64,000 bases of DNA from Clostridia bacterium (GCA_017430535.1 JAFRMR010000013.1:62001-126000), one strand, 5' to 3'. Counted from the stretch's first letter, positions 41,826 to 51,214 are shown. Notes: generated by a model from the sequence alone, not told the origin. Translations and numbers: made by a program.

Positions 41826-44171
41826 TTATTTTTTAATGCAAATATATTTTCCGCTCTTGAGGCAGGTGAAGTTTCTGCCGTCAAGGGGCTGGTCTGCGCT
41901 GAATACATAACCTGCAGGCAGTTTTATATCTCCCGTTGCCTTTGCCGGGGCTTTTACTGCAAGTATAATTTTGTCGCCTTTTCTTTCCCAGCTCACATTG
42001 ACTTTGCCGCAGGGGGCTTCGTAATCCGCTTTGGCGTAATCAAGGGCATCTATAAAGGCGGGTCTGATTTCAAAGCAGTCGGGGGAGGTATTTTTCGGGT
42101 TTACGCACAGGCCTGCGATTTTCTGTATGAACCAGCTGGAAATATCTCCGAAGAAATGGTGATTGAGGGAGTTGGAGTCGTCCAGCTCATCATCCGGCAG
42201 AAAGTCCTCTGCAAGCGAGGTCATACCCCGCTTTACAAACATACCGTAGGAGGGGAAATCCGTTCTTGTAATCATCTTATATGCGAGGTCTGAATTGCCG
42301 TAATCCGAGAGCACATGGAATATGACCCTCAGGCCCAGCATACCGCAGTTTATCTTATCCCCGTCTTCGTGGATAATCTCTTCCAGCACCTTTGCCGCCG
42401 CCTGTTTTTCACAGGGATCAAACACATCGTAATAAAGGCAGAGTGCCTGGGCGCTCTGGCAGCGGGGGAGTACAGTCATTGTGCCATAGTCAATAAGATT
42501 ATCTCTTATTGAGTGCCTCAGGGAGTCCCGGAGTTTCAGGGCAAATTCCGCCTGCAGTTCTTTGCCTGCCGCTTTGAATAAATCAGCGGTTTTTGAAGCA
42601 ATATACATTGACATAACCGTACTTGTAAGGTAAACGGGGGCAACCGGGTCACCGGCGCCTCTGCCGGGTTGCAGCCAGTCACCGAGGCCAAAATCAACAA
42701 GGCCTTTTTCGTTGCGGATTGAGGTGATAAACGAAAGATATCTGAGCAGTGATTCGCCGCATTCTTTTGCAGGGGTCAGGTCACCTCTCAGGCGGTAAAT
42801 CTGCCAGCAGAGCTCCGAGAGCACGTTATCCCAGGCGGGGCCGTTGCCCCATTCGTAGCCCCAGCCGCCTGTGGGTATTATGCCCGGCAGCATTCCGTCA
42901 TCCCTCTGGGCCTTGCATATATTTCTCAGCCACTCTCTGTAGGATTTTTCCGGGGTAAGGGTCAGCAGCATGTGCTCCGCCGAAACCGCGGCGTCTCCCG
43001 TCCAGCCGTTCTTTTCACGGTGGGGGCAGTCTGTGGGGAAGTAATAGAAATTTGAGCGGTCGCTGTTTCTCACCATATCCCCGAGGGTGTTCATTATGCT
43101 GTCGGAGCATTCAAAACTGCCTCTGTATTTTAAATCCGAGCCCGCTCTCAGGTAGGTAAGTGTATCCTCTTTGATCTGGTAATCCTTAAGGCCGAAAACA
43201 ACGGCGTACCTGAAACCGTAGTAGCAGAACATCGGCTCAAACACTTCATTCTTTTTGCCCTTGCAAATATAAAGCATACTCTGGCCGTATCCGTCGGGGT
43301 AAAATGAGCCCGTGTTTTTGTAAGAGGGCCTGCCGCCGGAGGTCATCAGCTCGCAGAACTGTATATAAATCTTCTGCCCTTTTTCGCCGTCAATTTTAAG
43401 GCGGCAGATACCGGCGGAGTTTATGCCGAAATCAAACATAACCCCCTGCTTTCCCAGCTTATTGAATTTAAACTGAGTATCAAGCCGCATATTGCCCCGG
43501 TTATCAAATGCCGGGTCAATCCGGGCTTTTTTTATCTCTTTGGCTTTTATCTCTTCAAATACTTTTACCGGGTCGCTTTCGCAGATGCGGTATTCGCCTC
43601 TCGGTTTATCCGCCTTCGTTACCGCCTGCCATTTTTTATCATTGAAGCCCGCCTCGTTCCAGCCGGGTTTTTCAAGATTTGCATCGTAAAAGCATCCGCT
43701 TCTCAGGTCATCAAAAATTACCGGCGAGGGAGCCCACCTGAACAGGGAGCCGATATCCTGCCGTGTTTCCAATCCATCAGGGGCGGTGCATATAAGAAGG
43801 GCGGCAAAGCAGGGGGCACCGCGGAAACGGGCAATATCAAAGTCCCATACCCTTCCGCCGGGGGCGTTTTGCATACCGTTGCCCAGGATCAGGCCTATGC
43901 AGTTGTCTTTTCCGGATTTAAGGTAAGGCGTAATATCATACTCATCAAAATACACAATATCATCCGGGCTTGAAATATACGGCGCCAGCAGGCCCTTGGT
44001 GATTTTTGCTCCGTTTATGAAAAGCTCGTAAAACCCCAGGCCCGAAACTGTCAGGCCGTAGCGGTAGCCCCTTTTAGCATTGATTTCCGTGCGCAGGTAC
44101 GGGGCATTCACGTGCTTTTCGTAAGTATTGTATTCTGTTTGGGCTTTGTAGAAAACCGCGTTTAATTCCAT
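41826..44171 (-). CDS. GH78 alpha-L-rhamnosidase family protein
   Basis: This enzyme would release terminal L-rhamnose from glycans or plant glycosides. The 781-aa protein has N-terminal beta domains (galactose-binding-like fold, including GLTVSGLGFYELFINGAKI) and then an (alpha/alpha)6 catalytic domain. The hallmark is FYYFPTDCPHREKNGWTGDA near residue 385 with conserved acids, followed by GWGYEWGNGPAWDN and LVDFGLGDWLQPGRG. No signal peptide is seen, so it probably acts on imported oligosaccharides. Start ATG 44171 has GAGGTGA upstream; a GTG nine bases earlier overlaps that site. Confidence 0.9.
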   Translation of the reverse strand: MELNAVFYKAQTEYNTYEKHVNAPYLRTEINAKRGYRYGLTVSGLGFYELFINGAKITKGLLAPYISSPDDIVYFDEYDITPYLKSGKDNCIGLILGNGMQNAPGGRVWDFDIARFRGAPCFAALLICTAPDGLETRQDIGSLFRWAPSPVIFDDLRSGCFYDANLEKPGWNEAGFNDKKWQAVTKADKPRGEYRICESDPVKVFEEIKAKEIKKARIDPAFDNRGNMRLDTQFKFNKLGKQGVMFDFGINSAGICRLKIDGEKGQKIYIQFCELMTSGGRPSYKNTGSFYPDGYGQSMLYICKGKKNEVFEPMFCYYGFRYAVVFGLKDYQIKEDTLTYLRAGSDLKYRGSFECSDSIMNTLGDMVRNSDRSNFYYFPTDCPHREKNGWTGDAAVSAEHMLLTLTPEKSYREWLRNICKAQRDDGMLPGIIPTGGWGYEWGNGPAWDNVLSELCWQIYRLRGDLTPAKECGESLLRYLSFITSIRNEKGLVDFGLGDWLQPGRGAGDPVAPVYLTSTVMSMYIASKTADLFKAAGKELQAEFALKLRDSLRHSIRDNLIDYGTMTVLPRCQSAQALCLYYDVFDPCEKQAAAKVLEEIIHEDGDKINCGMLGLRVIFHVLSDYGNSDLAYKMITRTDFPSYGMFVKRGMTSLAEDFLPDDELDDSNSLNHHFFGDISSWFIQKIAGLCVNPKNTSPDCFEIRPAFIDALDYAKADYEAPCGKVNVSWERKGDKIILAVKAPAKATGDIKLPAGYVFSADQPLDGRNFTCLKSGKYICIKK

Positions 44172-44189
44172 ATAAATCACCTCAGGATA

Positions 44190-44218
44190 ATTTTAGCAAA
44201 CAAGTAAAAGCTTGGCAA
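44190..44218 (-). promoter_or_regulatory. Promoter for the GH78 gene
   Basis: On the minus strand: TTGCCA (44218-44213), 17-nt spacer ending TTTGC, TAAAAT (44195-44190). Confidence 0.7.
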
Positions 44219-44220
44219 GT

Positions 44221-44253
44221 AAAAAAACGCCGGAATCGGTTTGATTCCGGCGC
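44221..44253 (-). terminator. Terminator of the hypB-oxidoreductase-hypA operon
   Basis: CGCCGGAATC (44228-44237) pairs with GATTCCGGCG (44243-44252), followed on the minus strand by seven T. Confidence 0.92.
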
Positions 44254-44264
44254 ATTTTGCATTT

Positions 44265-44609
44265 CTATTCGGCTTCTATTTCTTTTATGATAAATTCGTT
44301 GCCCTTCAGCAGGTAGGTGTTTTCGCTGCCGCAGTACGGGCAGATTTTGCCGTGCTCCACTGTTGGGTATTCCTTCCGGCAGCCTTCGCAGTAGGTTACC
44401 GCCTCAATCTTCCGTATCTCAAGCTCCGCCTGCTGCATAAGTTCCGTGCGCTTTACCGCCCATTTCCAGCAGTCCTCAAGATACTCGGGGATTACGGTGG
44501 AAACCTCGCCCAGCTCCAGCACAACCTTATTTATCTTTTCAACATTGTTTTCCGAGCCGATTTTTTCAACCTGTTTTATTACGCTGAATACTACGCCAAG
44601 CTCGTGCAT
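44265..44609 (-). CDS. hypA: Nickel metallochaperone HypA
   Basis: HypA delivers nickel to [NiFe]-hydrogenase or other nickel enzymes together with HypB. The 114-aa protein begins MHELGVV (His2 is the nickel ligand). It has the zinc site CEGC...CPYCGSEN near residues 74-97 and ends with a short acidic tail. It sits at the end of a unit with a large Fe-S flavoprotein and hypB. No hydrogenase or urease structural gene lies in the window. Confidence 0.95.
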   Translation of the reverse strand: MHELGVVFSVIKQVEKIGSENNVEKINKVVLELGEVSTVIPEYLEDCWKWAVKRTELMQQAELEIRKIEAVTYCEGCRKEYPTVEHGKICPYCGSENTYLLKGNEFIIKEIEAE

Positions 44610-44619
44610 AGGCTTTTCC

Positions 44620-47400
44620 TCAGGATTTCTTTTTGAAAAGAAGCTTGATACCCTGCTTTGCGCCGTTGGGAAGAATGTATTTCAGCTTTTCTTCCGAGGT
44701 GCGCATTACTGAGCATTCGGGCCTCTCTCTGAAAATGTGAATTGCGTCAAATTCGCACTTGGTGGTGCATACGGCGCAGCCGATGCACTTGTTTTCATCC
44801 ACAACCGACGCGCCGCACTCAAGGCATCTGGCGGTTTCCTTTTTAACCTGCTCTTCAGTGAATACCTTGAGAGGATCACGGAAGGAGCGCAGGGCCTCTG
44901 CTCCCGTTTCCTTTGCGGGAATCTGGCGCTTTGAGTGATCGTAATCGCCGAAATCCACATCGTTTTTATCAAGCTCAATATAATCGTTGCGGTTTCTGCC
45001 GATTGTGAGGGATGAATGGGGCTGTACAAACCTGTGAATTGAAATGGCCGCTTCCTTGCCTGCCGCTATGGCATCAATGGCAAACTTGGGGCCGGTGTAA
45101 ACATCGCCGCCGGCGAATATATCTGCTTCATCTGTCTGGTAGGTGAGAGAATCCGCAATAACTCCGTTTCCTCTGCCGAGCTTCACTGCGGTATCTTTAA
45201 TAAGATCGCCCCAGATTATGCTCTGACCTACCGCCATAATAACAGCGGAGCAGGGAACGGTTATTGTATCGTTTTCATCGTAAACGGGGCTGAATTTATG
45301 CTCATCGTCATAAACTCTTATGCACTTTTTAAGCACAATGGCGGTAACCTTTCCGTTTTCGGCAACAACTTCCTTGGGACCCCAGCCGCAGCTGATTTCT
45401 ATGCCGTCTTCATTTGCTTCCGCAACCTCTTCATCGGAGGCGGGCATTTCTTCACGGCTTTCAAGGCAGTACTGCTTAACGCTTGCGGCGCCGCAGCGCA
45501 CGGCAGAGCGGCTTGCATCTATGGCAACATTGCCGCCGCCTATAACAACCACATCGCCTGAAATGGGGTAGGCTTCTTTTATTGCGGTTTCGTGCAGGAA
45601 GTCAACGGCAGTCAGTACGCCTTCGGCATCCTCACCGGGTATTCCGGGCAGCCTGCCGCCCTGGCAGCCGATTGCGATATAAAAGGCCTTGTAGCCCTGC
45701 TCGCGAAGCTGAGGTATGGTAACATCCCTGCCTACCTCAACGCCGCATTTGATATCAACGCCGAGCTCTTTGATAATATCAATTTCTGCCTCAATAACCT
45801 TTTTCTCAAGCTTGAAGGAGGGTATGCCGTAGGTAAGCATACCGCCGGGCAGCTCGTTCTTTTCAAAAATCGTGGGTCTGTAGCCTTTTTCCGCAAGGTA
45901 ATATGCACAGGAAAGGCCGGCGGGGCCTGCGCCGATAATCGCAACCTTTTCATCAAACTCACCGTCAACCCTGGGTATTACCTTTTCCGGTATGTAGCGG
46001 GTTTCGGCATTAAGATCCTGCATTGCTATAAACTTTTTAACCTCGTCTATGGCTATGGCTTCATCTATGCTGCCTCTTGTGCAGGCATCCTCACAGCGGC
46101 GGTTGCAGATATGGCCGCAGATTGCGGGCAGGGGATTGTTTTTCTTGATAAGGGCAAGAGCGTCTCTGTACCTGCCCTGAGAGGCCATTTTAAGGTAGCC
46201 CTCAACCGCAATGTGCGCGGGGCAGGCGGTTTTGCATGGTGCGGTGCCTGTGTCATAGCAGTTTTTGCGGTTATTGTCTCTGTAATCCCAATCCCAGTCC
46301 TTTTCACTCCAGAAATGGTCCCCGGGAAGAGCGTGTTTGGGGTAGGTCTGGCTGCTGCCGTCCTTTTTGCACAGCTTCTGGCCGAGGCGTACGGCACCGG
46401 CAGGGCAGTACTCAACGCATCTGCCGCAGGCAACGCAGTTTTTGGCATCTACCCTTGCAACATAAGCTGAGCGGCTCATATTGGGGGTGTTGAAGAGCTG
46501 GGATGTACGCAGAGCATAGCATACATTCACATTACAGTTGCATATTGCGAATATTTTATCTTCGCCGTCGATATTTGTAATCTGATGAACGAATCCGTTC
46601 TTTTCGCCTTTTTCAAAAATTTCAAGAGCTTCTTCTTTGGTGATATATACGCCGCCTTTGTTGGTTTCCACAACATAATCGGCCATATCGCCCACGGCAA
46701 TGCACCAGCCCTCCTCATCATCGGCGCAGCCCTCATCAAAGGTTTTGCGGCTGCGGCGGCAGGAGCAGGGGCTCTTGGCGTATTTGCCTTCATATTTATC
46801 AAGCCAGTGTGAAATATGCTCTATATCAATGGATTTATCTTCCATCCTGATGGCTTTTTCAACTGGTATAACGTGCATACCTATGCCCGCGCCGCCGGGA
46901 GGCACCATTTTGGTAACCTTTTCGAGAGGAAGGCGGGTCATATAGTTAAAGAACATACCGAGCTCGGGGTGCTGCTTCATAAGGTCCGGATTCATATTGG
47001 AAAATTCGCCGCTTCCGGGCACAAACATAGGCACAAGGTACTGCTTTTCGTGCTGAGGGTTTTCCCAGTTATATTCAAGCACGCCTGCCCAGGCGATTCT
47101 TTCAAGCTTGGGCTCAAGCTCCTCGGCGGGTATGCCGGTTATTTCAACCATCTGCTTTAAGGTTTTTGGTTTGCGTATGCCGCCGAATTTAAGGCAGATT
47201 TCTGCCTCCTCATCGGTAATCATAAGGGCAAGAGCCCAGTATTCAGGGTCCGTGCGCTCAATCTTTTTTATACCCAGCTTCTGGGGTATACGGTCGGTAA
47301 TCATTTTACCCAGGCGTGCTATGGGCTCACGGAAGGGGCCTTCCATAACCTCTTTCGGGTAAAAGCCGTTGGTGCGTTCTGTTATTTTTTCTTCTGCCAT
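44620..47400 (-). CDS. Multidomain Fe-S/FAD oxidoreductase (GltD-like fusion, 926 aa)
   Basis: Residues 1-~310 are an unusual N-terminal region with a winged-helix-like part and cysteines (CSCRRSR, then ICNCNVNVCYALR). A ferredoxin motif CVACGRCVEYCPAGAV follows (~325), then a GltD-like Fe-S domain (CKTACPAHI, and CGHICNRRCEDAC). FAD- and NAD(P)-binding folds follow (VAIIGAGPAGLSCAYYLAEKG; VVVIGGGNVAIDASR), then IFAGGDV. The C-terminal ferredoxin is CIGCAVCTTKCEFDAIHIF. The layout suits electron transfer between NAD(P)H and a ferredoxin-type partner, possibly bifurcating. It lies between hypB and hypA (11-13 bp gaps), implying a shared job. Confidence 0.88.
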   Translation of the reverse strand: MAEEKITERTNGFYPKEVMEGPFREPIARLGKMITDRIPQKLGIKKIERTDPEYWALALMITDEEAEICLKFGGIRKPKTLKQMVEITGIPAEELEPKLERIAWAGVLEYNWENPQHEKQYLVPMFVPGSGEFSNMNPDLMKQHPELGMFFNYMTRLPLEKVTKMVPPGGAGIGMHVIPVEKAIRMEDKSIDIEHISHWLDKYEGKYAKSPCSCRRSRKTFDEGCADDEEGWCIAVGDMADYVVETNKGGVYITKEEALEIFEKGEKNGFVHQITNIDGEDKIFAICNCNVNVCYALRTSQLFNTPNMSRSAYVARVDAKNCVACGRCVEYCPAGAVRLGQKLCKKDGSSQTYPKHALPGDHFWSEKDWDWDYRDNNRKNCYDTGTAPCKTACPAHIAVEGYLKMASQGRYRDALALIKKNNPLPAICGHICNRRCEDACTRGSIDEAIAIDEVKKFIAMQDLNAETRYIPEKVIPRVDGEFDEKVAIIGAGPAGLSCAYYLAEKGYRPTIFEKNELPGGMLTYGIPSFKLEKKVIEAEIDIIKELGVDIKCGVEVGRDVTIPQLREQGYKAFYIAIGCQGGRLPGIPGEDAEGVLTAVDFLHETAIKEAYPISGDVVVIGGGNVAIDASRSAVRCGAASVKQYCLESREEMPASDEEVAEANEDGIEISCGWGPKEVVAENGKVTAIVLKKCIRVYDDEHKFSPVYDENDTITVPCSAVIMAVGQSIIWGDLIKDTAVKLGRGNGVIADSLTYQTDEADIFAGGDVYTGPKFAIDAIAAGKEAAISIHRFVQPHSSLTIGRNRNDYIELDKNDVDFGDYDHSKRQIPAKETGAEALRSFRDPLKVFTEEQVKKETARCLECGASVVDENKCIGCAVCTTKCEFDAIHIFRERPECSVMRTSEEKLKYILPNGAKQGIKLLFKKKS

Positions 47401-47412
47401 AGCTGTATCTCC

Positions 47413-48117
47413 CTATATATCGTGGTGTACCGGCGGTTTCATACTGCCGGACTTGAATTCTGCTATCCAGTCTTTAAGGGTATCTGTCCACTCATCAAAG
47501 CCTTCGCCTGTTTTTGCGGAAATAAAGATAACCTTGCAGTCGGGGTTTCTGAAATGAATGCGCTGCTCAACTTTTTCACAGTCAAAATCATCAAAAGCGG
47601 CAAGCACATCGCATTTATTTATAAGCGCGAGCTGACAGTTTTTGAACATCAGCGGGTATTTGAGGGGCTTGTCATCACCCTCGGGCACGGAGAGGATCAT
47701 TACATTTCTCATAGCTCCCGTGTCAAACTCGGCGGGGCATACCAGGTTACCTACATTTTCAAGAATAACCAGGTCAAGGTCCTTCGTGCCGAATTCCCTT
47801 ATACCCTGTCTGGTCATATCCGCGTCCAGGTGGCACATACCGCCGGTGTGAATCTGTATTGCTTTCGCGCCGGCCTGTTCTATGGCGGCGGCGTCAACCT
47901 CGCCGTCAATATCCGCCTCCATAACTCCTATTTTCACGCTGCCGGCAAGCTCGGCTATAGTGCGTTTGAGGGTGGTGGTTTTACCCGCTCCGGGGGATGA
48001 CATAAGGTTTATGAGAAATGTTCCTTCTTCCTTAAGCTCGTTTCTCAGTTTTGCGGCATCCGCGTTATTATCCGCAAATACGCTCTGCTTAACTTCAATT
48101 ATACGATAGTCGCTCAT
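47413..48117 (-). CDS. hypB: Nickel-insertion GTPase HypB
   Basis: HypB is the SIMIBI-class GTPase that powers nickel transfer with HypA. The 234-aa protein has the P-loop MSSPGAGKTTTLKRT, the GMCHLDADM metal site (Cys-His), ENVGNLVCPAEFD and NKCDVLAAFDDFD. It lacks the N-terminal CxxCGC motif and the His-rich storage tract seen in some homologues. It lies 12 bp before the oxidoreductase and behind a terminator-like hairpin. Confidence 0.95.
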   Translation of the reverse strand: MSDYRIIEVKQSVFADNNADAAKLRNELKEEGTFLINLMSSPGAGKTTTLKRTIAELAGSVKIGVMEADIDGEVDAAAIEQAGAKAIQIHTGGMCHLDADMTRQGIREFGTKDLDLVILENVGNLVCPAEFDTGAMRNVMILSVPEGDDKPLKYPLMFKNCQLALINKCDVLAAFDDFDCEKVEQRIHFRNPDCKVIFISAKTGEGFDEWTDTLKDWIAEFKSGSMKPPVHHDI

Positions 48118-48134
48118 ATTATTCTCCGGTAAAA

Positions 48135-48172
48135 AAAGACCTGCAAGTCAAGTTATTGTATTGCAGGTCTTT
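48135..48172 (-). promoter_or_regulatory. Terminator/attenuator-like hairpin upstream of hypB
   Basis: A 12-bp perfect stem (48135-48146 with 48161-48172) and 14-nt loop are followed on the minus strand by seven T, then ACCGGAGAATAAT and the hypB ATG. I see no well-formed promoter between it and hypB, so hypB expression may depend on read-through. Confidence 0.7.
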
Positions 48173-48196
48173 AATGTGTTTTATGCTTTTATTGGT

Positions 48197-49252
48197 TTAT
48201 GCCTCTTCGGCCATTTCGCCTTCGGCAAGCCTTGAGCAGGCCTCAATGTAATCTTTCTGATCTGTGAATACATCGTGGGTGTAGGGGTTAACGCCGGCTT
48301 TCTTTGCTCTCTTGATAATGAAAGCGAATACAAGCACGTTAACAGAAAGGGAGATAATGGAGATAACGCCCTGTGCAACGGGATTCACGCTTGCAGGTGC
48401 GCCTGCCGCCATATCCGCAACAGCGTAAGTTGAGGGGTAAAGGGTGGGCAGTACGTTGAAGGGAGCGGTATCCTGGAACAGGGGGAATACCTGTGCAAAC
48501 ATACACCACAGTGCAAGGGTGTTTGCGCGGTTCTGAATCCAGCCTCCCTTGTTCCAGAGCATATTTGCAAAGGTGGGGGCAAGAAGCAGAGCAAGTCCGC
48601 AGTACCAGGCGTGAGTGGGAAGGTTAAGGTAGGTGTACTGGAAGTTCCATACATCATAAGCGATAATGAAGCACCAGGTCATATCGGGCCAGAGCATATC
48701 CTGATTTTTCTTGGAGGAGTAAACGCTCCACCAGCCGGTCATGCAGAGGATATTTACAATACCCGCAAGGCCGTTGAGCAGGTTCCACCAGCCGCCGTAA
48801 AGCCATACGCCTTCGCTGGAAAGCCACCAGCCGCCGGTCATACCGCCCTTGAAGAAACTCTCAAAGTCGGAAGCAACAGCAATAAGGATGTTGATGGCAA
48901 CAATAACAAAGGGCCAGGCTTTGAACCAGTGTTTTTTACCGATTCCCCATTTGTATTTAATCATCATAAAGCCTACGCAGCCGATATCGGCAGCATAAAG
49001 TTTTGCGTAATGGAACCAGCTGTTCATATGAACATAGGTGGGGTTGTTGAGAGCCCATTCGGCTCCCCTTGCAGCGCCGACATAGATGGCGATGAAATAA
49101 GCGGTAAGGCACAGGGGCAGGGCAACAAACAGAAGAATGCCGCCGAACTTTGTGCGTCTGCCTATTTCGTTCATTATGATGAGGCCTGCAAAAACAAGAA
49201 CCCATCCGAGCAGCTGATAGCCGGCGTGCTCGCCGTAAAGATTAAAAAGCAT
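48197..49252 (-). CDS. DUF5692 family polytopic membrane protein
   Basis: The 351-aa protein begins LFNLYGEHAGYQLLGWVLV and has about nine hydrophobic helices rich in Trp, with motifs GGWWLSSEGVWLYGGWWNLLNG and AYDVWNFQYTYLNLPTHAW. This matches an uncharacterised Firmicutes family (DUF5692). A polar C-terminal tail follows. The ATG at 49252 fits the family start; an ATG at 49273 is in frame but lacks a ribosome binding site, while AGAGGA lies 12 bases before 49252. Its neighbourhood with hypAB suggests a nickel- or redox-linked membrane role (inference). Confidence 0.82.
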   Translation of the reverse strand: MLFNLYGEHAGYQLLGWVLVFAGLIIMNEIGRRTKFGGILLFVALPLCLTAYFIAIYVGAARGAEWALNNPTYVHMNSWFHYAKLYAADIGCVGFMMIKYKWGIGKKHWFKAWPFVIVAINILIAVASDFESFFKGGMTGGWWLSSEGVWLYGGWWNLLNGLAGIVNILCMTGWWSVYSSKKNQDMLWPDMTWCFIIAYDVWNFQYTYLNLPTHAWYCGLALLLAPTFANMLWNKGGWIQNRANTLALWCMFAQVFPLFQDTAPFNVLPTLYPSTYAVADMAAGAPASVNPVAQGVISIISLSVNVLVFAFIIKRAKKAGVNPYTHDVFTDQKDYIEACSRLAEGEMAEEA

Positions 49253-49299
49253 AATTAATATCGTTCCTCTCATTTTATTTTACTTTTATGCTAACAATT

Positions 49300-49328
49300 A
49301 TTATATTAAAAACTTGTTACAATGTCAA
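49300..49328 (-). promoter_or_regulatory. Promoter for DUF5692 (and possibly hypB-oxidoreductase-hypA)
   Basis: On the minus strand: TTGACA (49328-49323), 17-nt spacer, TATAAT (49305-49300), both consensus. Confidence 0.88.
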
Positions 49329-49371
49329 TGACAGTGTTACATACATTTTGACGGTTTTATCCGATTTCCGG

Positions 49372-49400
49372 TTGAAAAAACTGATGATTTAATATATAAT
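49372..49400 (+). promoter_or_regulatory. Promoter for the ABC exporter operon
   Basis: TTGAAA (49372-49377), 17-nt spacer, TATAAT (49395-49400), divergent from the DUF5692 promoter. Confidence 0.82.
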
Positions 49401-49433
49401 ATCTGCATTATTGCCCGAAAAGAAGTGATTTGA

Positions 49434-51197
49434 TTGAAAAGAATACTGAAATGTCTCAGAGAATATAAAAAGCCCACCCTGCTCACCCTTCTTTTTATAA
49501 CCCTTGAGGCGCTTATTGAAACCCAGATACCCACAACAACTGCGGACCTTGTGAACAGCATAAAAGGCTTTAACGGCCTTACCGGGGATGCGGCCTCTGC
49601 GGCTATGAATTCTGTGCTAAGAACCGGCCTTACCCTTGCGGTTATGGCCGTGCTTTCCCTTATCTGCGGCGGCGTTGCCGGCTACACCTGCTCAAAGGCC
49701 GCGGCGGGTTTTGCGAAGAATATAAGGCACGATATTTACGGCAAGGTGCAGGATTTTTCCTTTGAGAATATAGATAAATTCTCATCCTCATCCCTTGTAA
49801 CAAGGCTCACCACCGATGTTGCCAATGTGCAGTTTGCTTATATGATGCTTATAAGGATGGCGGTGCGCTCGCCCCTTATGGTGGTTTTCTGTATAATTAT
49901 GGCTCACCGTATGGCGGGTTCCCTTTCCATGACCTTTGTTTTCATAATCCCCGTGCTTGTTATCGGCCTTGCCCTTATAGGCATAGTGGCCCTGCCCGCT
50001 TTCCGCCGGGTATTCAAAAAATACGATAAACTCAATGAATCCATTGAGGAAAATGTAAGGGGCATGCGGGTGGTAAAAGGCTTTGCCCGAGAAAAGTATG
50101 AAAACGAGAAGTTTGACACCGCCGCAAATAATATAAGAAAAGACTTTACATTTGCGGAGAGGGTTGTTGCCCTTAACAATCCCCTTATGCAGCTCTGCGT
50201 CAATTTCAATATGGTGTTTGTAATGTATGTGGGCTCAAAGCTCATTATAGAGAGCAAGGGCGGCTATATTGATGTGGGTCAGCTCAGCGCAATGCTTACC
50301 TACGCCTTCCAGATTCTTATGTCCCTTATGTTCCTTTCCATTATATTCGTGGTTATGACCATGAGCGCGGAATCCGTAAAGCGTATAAGCGAGGTGCTGG
50401 CGGAAACCCCGTCACTCTCAAACCCCGGTTCTCCGGTTTATGAGGTTAAGGACGGCTCCGTTGATTTTGAAAATGTTGCTTTCAAATATTCAAAGGATGC
50501 GGAGCAGTACGCCATAAGCGGGGCGGATATCCACATACCCTCCGGCGCAACGGTGGGCATAATAGGGGGCACCGGCTCAGGCAAATCCACCCTTGTGCAG
50601 CTCATACCCCGGCTTTATGATGTAACCGACGGCCGCGTAAAGGTGGGCGGCATAGATGTAAAGGATTACGATATCCCTTCACTCAGGGACAGCGTTGCAA
50701 TGGTGCTGCAGAAAAATGTTATCTTTTCCGGCACCATAAGTGAAAACCTGCGCTGGGGCAACCCGGAGGCAACGGATGAAGAGATTGCCGAAGCCTGCCG
50801 CCTTGCAAGGGCCGATGAATTCATAAACACCTTCCCTGACGGGTATGATACAAAAATTGAGCAGGGGGGCACCAATGTTTCAGGCGGGCAGAAGCAGCGC
50901 CTGTGCATTGCCCGCGCCCTGCTGAAAAAGCCCAGAATCCTTATCCTTGACGACTCCACCAGCGCCGTTGATACCAAAACCGACGCTCTCATAAGAGAGG
51001 GCTTCCGCAACTATATACCCGATACCACCAAAATCATCATAGCCCAGCGTATTTCCTCGGTGCAGGATGCGGATATGATAATTGTTATGGATAACGGCCT
51101 TGTGGCGGATATAGGCACAAATGAAACGCTTATGAAAACCAGCAGCATCTACCGTGAAGTTTACCAGCAGCAGACGGCGGATGTTGCCACGGCCTGA
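49434..51197 (+). CDS. ABC exporter half-transporter A (degenerate site)
   Basis: The 587-aa fused permease-ATPase has six membrane helices (about residues 1-330) and an NBD from ~345. It shows Walker A IIGGTGSGKSTLVQ, signature VSGGQKQR and Walker B ILILDDSTSAVD. In Walker B the catalytic Glu is replaced by Asp, as in the inactive-site partner of heterodimeric exporters (drug, lipid or peptide export). The start is a TTG at 49434, 33 bp after a good promoter. The partner gene follows 17 bp later. Confidence 0.92.
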   Translation: MKRILKCLREYKKPTLLTLLFITLEALIETQIPTTTADLVNSIKGFNGLTGDAASAAMNSVLRTGLTLAVMAVLSLICGGVAGYTCSKAAAGFAKNIRHDIYGKVQDFSFENIDKFSSSSLVTRLTTDVANVQFAYMMLIRMAVRSPLMVVFCIIMAHRMAGSLSMTFVFIIPVLVIGLALIGIVALPAFRRVFKKYDKLNESIEENVRGMRVVKGFAREKYENEKFDTAANNIRKDFTFAERVVALNNPLMQLCVNFNMVFVMYVGSKLIIESKGGYIDVGQLSAMLTYAFQILMSLMFLSIIFVVMTMSAESVKRISEVLAETPSLSNPGSPVYEVKDGSVDFENVAFKYSKDAEQYAISGADIHIPSGATVGIIGGTGSGKSTLVQLIPRLYDVTDGRVKVGGIDVKDYDIPSLRDSVAMVLQKNVIFSGTISENLRWGNPEATDEEIAEACRLARADEFINTFPDGYDTKIEQGGTNVSGGQKQRLCIARALLKKPRILILDDSTSAVDTKTDALIREGFRNYIPDTTKIIIAQRISSVQDADMIIVMDNGLVADIGTNETLMKTSSIYREVYQQQTADVATA

Positions 51198-51214
51198 AGG
51201 GAGGAGGTTGAAGT

